From contig NZ_BAAAZE010000014.1 of assembly GCF_039536745.1 (NCBI RefSeq), positions 124,001 through 188,000 of the forward strand: a stretch of DNA of 64,000 nt, written 5' to 3'. The notes beneath the pieces were generated by a model. It saw only the letters and a list, made by a program, of their open reading frames with translations. It was not told the origin of the DNA and searched no databases. This document shows, one piece after another, positions 59,052 to 64,000 of this stretch (the stretch's first letter is position 1; each line of letters opens with the position of its first letter). The stretch is from Actimicrobium antarcticum. GTDB lineage: Bacteria; Pseudomonadota; Gammaproteobacteria; Burkholderiales; Burkholderiaceae_D. The position numbers were made by a program, and so were the translations under genes.

Positions 59052-62000
59052 TTAAAGCGATTCCAGAAACGCGATCACCGCAGCACGGTCGGTCACCGAC
59101 AGTGCTTCGAACCGGGTACGACTATTGTTCGCTTCACCGCCGTGCCAGAGTACGGCTTCGGTCAGCGTTCGTGCCCGACCGTCATGCAAATAGCGCGCTT
59201 TGTCTGCGCCGCCTTGCACGAAGCGTAACGATCCGATTCCCCAGAGTGGCGCGGTGCGCCACATGGCCGCAGCAGCGTTGCCCTGTTTGAGGTTGTCGGC
59301 CAGGTCCGGGCCCATATCATGCAGCATGAAATTGCTGTACGGATGAATCACCTGGTTGCGCAATTCGCCTAGCGGATGGGTATTCCCGGTCTTGAGTGTC
59401 GGCGTGTGACACGCCACGCATTGGGCGTCGGCGAACAGCTTGCTGCCAGCCGCGATCTGCTGCGAATTGATGTCGTGGCCGGGCAGCGGCGTCACGCCGA
59501 CCGGATAGCCGCTGCGCAAGCTACGCTGTGCCGGTACCGCAATCAATGCCATGTAATTCGATAGCGTCCTGATCTCGGATTCCGTGACACCGGCAGACCC
59601 GTCCGGGGTACGACAATCCGCTGCGCCGCGCTGGCAACTGCGCGACGGAAAGACCGGGGATGTCACGCCGATGTCCTTGATCAACGCATCGCCCAGCTGA
59701 TGGCGCAGGCTTACCGTTTGGGCTTTCCAGCCGTAGCGGCCCAATCGTGTCTGGCCAGTTTCCGGATCGGTATTCCAGCTGGGGATGCCACGCACGCCAT
59801 CGCCGTTGGTGTCGTTCGGATCGGCCAGCGCCAGCAAGGTGGATTCCGATAGCGCCTCGATCAATCCCATGCCGATTACCTGTGGCGCTTGTCTGACCGA
59901 GAAAAACGCGGGTATCGTGCTCTTGAATGCATAGACCGGCTTGACCAGTTCGATGCGTTCGCCTGATGGCAGGGCACGGACCGTGACGTCATTGCGTAGC
60001 AGGCTGACGCCGAAATCACTGGCGCTGGACGACAAGGCCAATTGCTGCACGTTGAACCCGTAATTGGGGTCCGCAACCTGCGCGCCAGCGGTACCAGCGG
60101 CTGCCGTCAGGACCGACATGGTCGCCAGCGGCGCACCGATGGCCGGTGCCACGCTGCGTCCGTTGCTGGTGTGACAGCCGATGCAGCGCGCGCCATTGAA
60201 GCGCGGACCGACCTGCCCGATGTGTGCCGAAAATACCGGATTGTCATCGGGATGTTCGGAATGCTTGCCGTCGATAAACGAGGTGTGGAACAGGCGGCGG
60301 CCACGGACAAATTCCCTGGTGTTGTCGATGCCAATATTGTTGGCCATTTGCTGGAACACCCGGTTTGCTTCATCGGAATAGTTGTACGACAACGTGGTCT
60401 GGCCACCCAGCAGAGTTGCCTCTGGCAGTGGCGCGGAATCCAGGCGTGGCTCGATGCCGTACCAGGGCTGGACACCGACGCCGACGACATAGAGCTGTTC
60501 GAACGAGTAATAGCGCGGACCTCCCCCATCGACCAATGCCTTGAAATTGGCGTCATGCGGCAGGAACGGAGCGGGTGCAAGTTCGATCCGGTCGCCAATC
60601 TTGAGCGGGCTATGGGGATCGGTACGCCAGTTGGCATCAAAATTCATGGTGCAATCGGCCGACCTGCCTTCATGGCAAATGTTCTTCCCACCCTCGGCGG
60701 CGTTCGGAAAATAGTAGTTCAGGTTCCAGCCGTAATCGAATGCATCGGCGTTCAAGCTACGGAACATGCTGAAAGTGGTGCCTTCGAAAGTGCCCTCGTT
60801 GACGTGCAGGCGAACTTCGATTTTTTTGCCGCCAGCGGGGATGCTGTCGCGAATTTCGAGGCCGAAGGTACGGTTCTGAAAATAGAAGGTGGGAAAGGTC
60901 AGGTAACGGCCCTGTCCCTTGTCTGCCTCGAACCACGATTCGCCGCGCTCGCGGGCATGACGCTCGGTCGGACGCATGCCGATCATCGTCACCAGCGTGC
61001 CATCCGCTTCCGTGTATTGAAGTCGTTCGCGGATCTGCGTGTCATCCGCAAACAGCGGTACGTAGGCCGGCGTGACCAGGCCCTGACCAGTGGTGCCTTG
61101 CGGAACCGGTGCAGCGACCGGAGCAGCTGCCACGCCCGGTGGTGGCGTCGGTGTTGTGCTTGCCTTCACCGGCTGCGGCGGCACTGCCACCGCAGCGCCA
61201 CCGAGTTCGACGTACAGATCACCCAACTCGGTCAGTTCGCCATCGGCACCGAGCAAATTGGCATTTGGTACCGCATTGTTTCGGCCGGAGAACCAGGCGT
61301 AACGCGCCACCGCAGGTTCGCTTTCCAGATACTTGACGGCGGCAGTCATGTAAGCCCGTTGCACGTCGACAGTAATCTGCTCGTGCGGCCTGTCACCGCA
61401 GGCGAACTCGGTGATCCAGATCGGCTTGTTGTACTTCCTGAAACGATCGACGTACGCTTTTAAAGCAGGTACATCACAGGCATACCAGTGCACCGGAATG
61501 AAATCGATCTTGCAGCCAGCGCATGCCGCGAGGAAGGCATCGAGATAGGCCACCGGATCAGAGAAGGTCACGCCGCCCTCGGATACCGGGTCACCGCTGT
61601 AGTTGACTGAAGGCGAACCGATTTGCAGGTCCCTGGTCCTGGCGACGGATTCCAGCACGGGCCACAGCGCCGCTGCTTGAGTTGGCGTCTTGTTCGCCTG
61701 CGAGATGAAATTGGGTTCATTGAAGCCCAGCAGATATTTCGCGCCTTGCGGTATCTGCTGATTTAACTGCACCACGGTTGGCGTGCCGCCCCAGGCCATC
61801 GGCACGAAACTCACGTCCAGCGCTTGGTAGATTGATGCCACGGCAGTTTCCGGAGCGGGTGCCCAGTTAGCCCACCAACTGATTCCTTTCGACAGTGCTT
61901 TCATGTCGGCTGCCGAGTGAGCACCGTATGCAATGCCGCGCTTCACGCTTTTTGCAGCTAGCGCTGTCAGTGGGAGGGCTGCCGTAGCACTGTTACTGGC

Positions 62001-62198
62001 GCTTTCAGTCGCAGTCGGATTGGCAATTGCAGTGGGGTTGGCGGCTGCCGGAGGGTTGGCGGTTGCCGGAGACTGTCCGGTGGCTGGCGTTGCCGTTGTC
62101 GAACTTCCCCCTCCACACCCAACCATGCCCAGGATAATGGCGAACGGTAAGTAACGTGTGAATGACCAGGTTACTCGCGGCGGTTTGCGGTGTTGCAT
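59052..62198 (-). CDS. Lipoprotein fusion of GH128-like glycoside hydrolase and di-heme oxidoreductase
   Basis: A 1048-residue exported lipoprotein, lipidated at Cys28 (LGMVGCGGG), followed by a Pro/Ala/Thr-rich linker. Residues about 86-335 are a GH128/Asl1-like glycoside hydrolase domain: Glu161 in GFNEPNF as likely acid/base and Glu264 in WITEFA as likely nucleophile; known members cut beta-1,3-glucan. Residues about 375-600 are a beta-rich region I cannot assign. Residues about 605-1048 are a di-heme oxidoreductase (DUF1111, MauG-related) with CIGCH at 672-676 and CVACH at 927-931. AAGGAG precedes the ATG. The substrate of the heme part is unknown. Confidence 0.8.
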   Translation of the reverse strand: MQHRKPPRVTWSFTRYLPFAIILGMVGCGGGSSTTATPATGQSPATANPPAAANPTAIANPTATESASNSATAALPLTALAAKSVKRGIAYGAHSAADMKALSKGISWWANWAPAPETAVASIYQALDVSFVPMAWGGTPTVVQLNQQIPQGAKYLLGFNEPNFISQANKTPTQAAALWPVLESVARTRDLQIGSPSVNYSGDPVSEGGVTFSDPVAYLDAFLAACAGCKIDFIPVHWYACDVPALKAYVDRFRKYNKPIWITEFACGDRPHEQITVDVQRAYMTAAVKYLESEPAVARYAWFSGRNNAVPNANLLGADGELTELGDLYVELGGAAVAVPPQPVKASTTPTPPPGVAAAPVAAPVPQGTTGQGLVTPAYVPLFADDTQIRERLQYTEADGTLVTMIGMRPTERHARERGESWFEADKGQGRYLTFPTFYFQNRTFGLEIRDSIPAGGKKIEVRLHVNEGTFEGTTFSMFRSLNADAFDYGWNLNYYFPNAAEGGKNICHEGRSADCTMNFDANWRTDPHSPLKIGDRIELAPAPFLPHDANFKALVDGGGPRYYSFEQLYVVGVGVQPWYGIEPRLDSAPLPEATLLGGQTTLSYNYSDEANRVFQQMANNIGIDNTREFVRGRRLFHTSFIDGKHSEHPDDNPVFSAHIGQVGPRFNGARCIGCHTSNGRSVAPAIGAPLATMSVLTAAAGTAGAQVADPNYGFNVQQLALSSSASDFGVSLLRNDVTVRALPSGERIELVKPVYAFKSTIPAFFSVRQAPQVIGMGLIEALSESTLLALADPNDTNGDGVRGIPSWNTDPETGQTRLGRYGWKAQTVSLRHQLGDALIKDIGVTSPVFPSRSCQRGAADCRTPDGSAGVTESEIRTLSNYMALIAVPAQRSLRSGYPVGVTPLPGHDINSQQIAAGSKLFADAQCVACHTPTLKTGNTHPLGELRNQVIHPYSNFMLHDMGPDLADNLKQGNAAAAMWRTAPLWGIGSLRFVQGGADKARYLHDGRARTLTEAVLWHGGEANNSRTRFEALSVTDRAAVIAFLESL

Positions 62199-62474
62199 CG
62201 CGTACTCCTTGAATTAGCCGATTGGCATGCAGTGGATGTTCGCCACTCATAACCTTAAAGCACTACAAAGATACCGATAGTAGGTATTTGTACGGAAACG
62301 AATCTGACAAATCGCAAGTTTTTGCAATTTGCGCAAGGCAATCTGTTTTTACAGTACCGGATCAAATGCCGGCCGCAAGCGCGCAGGATGGCGCCTCAGC
62401 TGGCAACCCGGCATCGACAAAAACATGCGACCATCCAGCGCTCGATGACTCCCCGCAGAGCACCTGCACCCGCC

Positions 62475-63074
62475 ATGGAACTCAATCCGCTCGACACCAC
62501 CCCGCCGGCCTCTGCACGGAGCGATCGCGCCGCCTTGCGCCTGAACATGCTGGTGGCCATCACTGTGGCGGTACTCGCCACCTTCATGGGCATCTGCAAG
62601 GTCAAGGATGACAACATCGTCCAGACCATGCAGCAAGCCCAGGCCAACAAACTCGATCACTGGGCGTTTTACCAGGCACGTAACATCCGCGAAGAAGTCG
62701 CCAAATCGACACTGGTGCAACTGAAGCTGGCCGCACTCGGGCGAACCGGGACGGACCAAGCCGCCTACAACGCGGCGATCGCCAGTTATGAAAAAATCGC
62801 CATTGACCAGCGCCAGAAAAAAGAAGAATTGCGTGCCCTGGCCGACGACGACCAGAAGCAATACGACGGTGCGAATTTCCATGACGACCAGTTCGATCTG
62901 TCGGACGCTTTGCTGGCGATTGCGATCTCGCTGCTGGCGGTCACCGCGCTGACCCAGCAACGGTGGCTGTATGTCGCCGCGCTGGTGCCGACCGGATTTG
63001 GCATCGCCATGGGGTTGGCCGGATTGCTGGGCTGGAGCTTGCATCCGTCCGGATTGATCCGGTTGCTGTCATGA
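62475..63074 (+). CDS. DUF4337 membrane protein
   Basis: A 199-residue protein with one membrane segment near residues 25-42 (LNMLVAITVAVLATFMGICK), a charged helical region in the middle (SYEKIAIDQRQKKEELRAL) and two hydrophobic segments near the end. This matches DUF4337. Function unknown. The frame is open upstream, but the ATG at 62475 gives the family length. It overlaps the next gene by four bases. Confidence 0.75.
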   Translation: MELNPLDTTPPASARSDRAALRLNMLVAITVAVLATFMGICKVKDDNIVQTMQQAQANKLDHWAFYQARNIREEVAKSTLVQLKLAALGRTGTDQAAYNAAIASYEKIAIDQRQKKEELRALADDDQKQYDGANFHDDQFDLSDALLAIAISLLAVTALTQQRWLYVAALVPTGFGIAMGLAGLLGWSLHPSGLIRLLS

Positions 63075-63550
63075 GCGGCACCGAATGGCAATGGGCGGAC
63101 TTCGACCAGCTCGGCAACCGTGACGTGTACGCAATGCTGGCATTGCGCCAGCAGGTGTTCGTCGTCGAGCAGGCCTGCCTGTTCCAGGACATCGACCAGG
63201 CAGACCAGCCATCACGCCATTTGCTGGCATGGCAGGTGCACGACGGCGTGCGACAACTGGCAGCGTACTTGCGCTGCGTGCCGCCCGGAATCAAGTTTGC
63301 GGAAGCGTCGATCGGGCGCGTGGCCAGCGCGCCCTGGGCACGCGGCAGCGGACTGGGCCGGGAATTGGTGGCGCAGGGTGTCCAGCGCACGCTGCTGGCG
63401 TTTCCCGCCCAGGGTATCCGCATCGGCGCGCAACGCTACCTTGAGGCGTTTTATGCCAGCTTCGGCTTCGTGACCTGCACCGCGCCGTATCTGGAAGACG
63501 GCATCTGGCACATCGACATGCTGCATGCCGTGCAGACCAGCATCAGCTAA
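63071..63550 (+). CDS. GNAT acetyltransferase, ElaA type
   Basis: A 159-residue acyl-CoA N-acyltransferase. LALRQQVFVVEQ and RHLLAW near the amino end are typical of ElaA. The acetyl-CoA-binding motif is PWARGSGLGRELV. The natural substrate is unknown. Its ATG overlaps the stop codon of the DUF4337 gene (ATGA), and its end overlaps the opposite GNAT gene by eight bases. Confidence 0.82.
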   Translation: MSGTEWQWADFDQLGNRDVYAMLALRQQVFVVEQACLFQDIDQADQPSRHLLAWQVHDGVRQLAAYLRCVPPGIKFAEASIGRVASAPWARGSGLGRELVAQGVQRTLLAFPAQGIRIGAQRYLEAFYASFGFVTCTAPYLEDGIWHIDMLHAVQTSIS

Positions 63551-64000
63551 GTTTTTTCTGCCACATCAACGCGTCACCATGTTCGGCATCGAGCTGGTAA
63601 CCGGCGTACCCCATCTTCAGATAGACCTGTTGCGCATGCCGGTTGCCCTGCAAGACTTCGAGCGTGATCTTGCAACAGCCACGCTCGCGTGCGACCTGTT
63701 CGATGCGCATCATCATCTGCTGCGCCAGGCCACGACCGCGAAAGGATGCGCGTACCGTCATGTCATGAATGTTGATCAGCGGCGCGCAGCGGAACGTCGA
63801 AAATCCCTCGAAGCAGTTGGCCAGTCCGACCGCCTCGCCATCGACAAAGGCCAGCACGCTGAAGGCGCCCGGCCGCGCAGCCAGTGCCGCAATCAAATGG
63901 CGCATCACGTCATCGTCAAGCGGCGTGGCGCCACCGAACGGGTCGCGGGCGTAATCATCGAGCAATGCCAGTACGGCCTGCGCGTCGTCGGGATCGTCAT
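63543..64000 (-). CDS. GNAT acetyltransferase, cut by the right window edge
   Basis: The frame stays open to the window edge, so the first residues lie outside. The visible 152 residues form a GNAT domain, with MTVRASFRGRGLAQQMM as the acetyl-CoA loop and NRHAQQVYLKMGY near the end. The substrate is unknown. A start inside the window is not required; DDPDDAQAVLALLDDYARD at the edge reads like the usual amino-terminal helix of the family. Confidence 0.8.
   Translation of the reverse strand, partial: DDPDDAQAVLALLDDYARDPFGGATPLDDDVMRHLIAALAARPGAFSVLAFVDGEAVGLANCFEGFSTFRCAPLINIHDMTVRASFRGRGLAQQMMMRIEQVARERGCCKITLEVLQGNRHAQQVYLKMGYAGYQLDAEHGDALMWQKKLS

Noticed and set aside
60042..61463. 473-codon open frame opposite the GH128/di-heme gene
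   Set aside because: No domain or ribosome binding site is seen, and the opposite strand has motif-rich coding sequence along the whole interval.

Overview
The window looks like a chromosome segment of a betaproteobacterium, order Burkholderiales, most likely close to Oxalobacteraceae (Herminiimonas/Herbaspirillum/Massilia type). This is inferred from gene order (secY-infA-rpmJ-rpsM; rpsL-rpsG-fusA-tuf-rpsJ-rplC) and from protein character. I could not run a database search. No rRNA genes, insertion sequences, phage genes or CRISPR arrays were seen.

Left half (1-30748), all on the minus strand, is the information-processing core. Read in the direction of transcription it runs: promoter, tRNA-Tyr, tRNA-Gly, tRNA-Thr, tuf copy 2, tRNA-Trp, secE, nusG, rplK, rplA, rplJ, rplL, rpoB, rpoC, a strong intrinsic terminator (16376-16415), a new promoter (16151-16179), rpsL, rpsG, fusA, tuf copy 1, rpsJ, a further promoter (11033-11061), rplC, rplD, rplW, rplB, rpsS, rplV, rpsC, rplP, rpmC, rpsQ, rplN, rplX, rplE, rpsN, rpsH, rplF, rplR, rpsE, rpmD, rplO, secY, infA, rpmJ and the first codons of rpsM at the left edge. 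Several intergenic spacers carry strong RNA hairpins (rplL-rpoB, rpoB-rpoC, tuf-rpsJ, rpsJ-rplC, rpsQ-rplN). They probably set the relative expression of neighbouring blocks.

Middle (30961-49597) is mixed housekeeping and accessory content: a PuuD-type glutamine amidotransferase, a Kef-type cation/proton antiporter, a TPR protein with a degenerate receiver domain, two proteins without a recognised family, a DHA2 drug exporter, two tandem DUF2905 membrane proteins, a MidA-type methyltransferase, a pteridine-reductase-like short-chain dehydrogenase next to folB and ttcA, a secreted FecR/DUF6600 protein, a DUF6279 lipoprotein, and glmU-glmS for UDP-GlcNAc synthesis.

Right part (50076-64000) is the accessory region of most interest. 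A red/far-red light-sensing locus has a bacteriophytochrome, a single-domain response regulator and a hybrid kinase with overlapping genes; a biliverdin-forming heme oxygenase gene converges on it. Next come a Cu(I)-type P1B ATPase with YHS and CxxC metal-binding N-terminal domains, then an unusual 1048-residue lipoprotein. That lipoprotein joins a GH128-like glucanase domain to a di-heme (MauG/DUF1111-like) oxidoreductase domain. The window ends with a DUF4337 membrane protein and two GNAT acetyltransferases, the last cut by the window edge.
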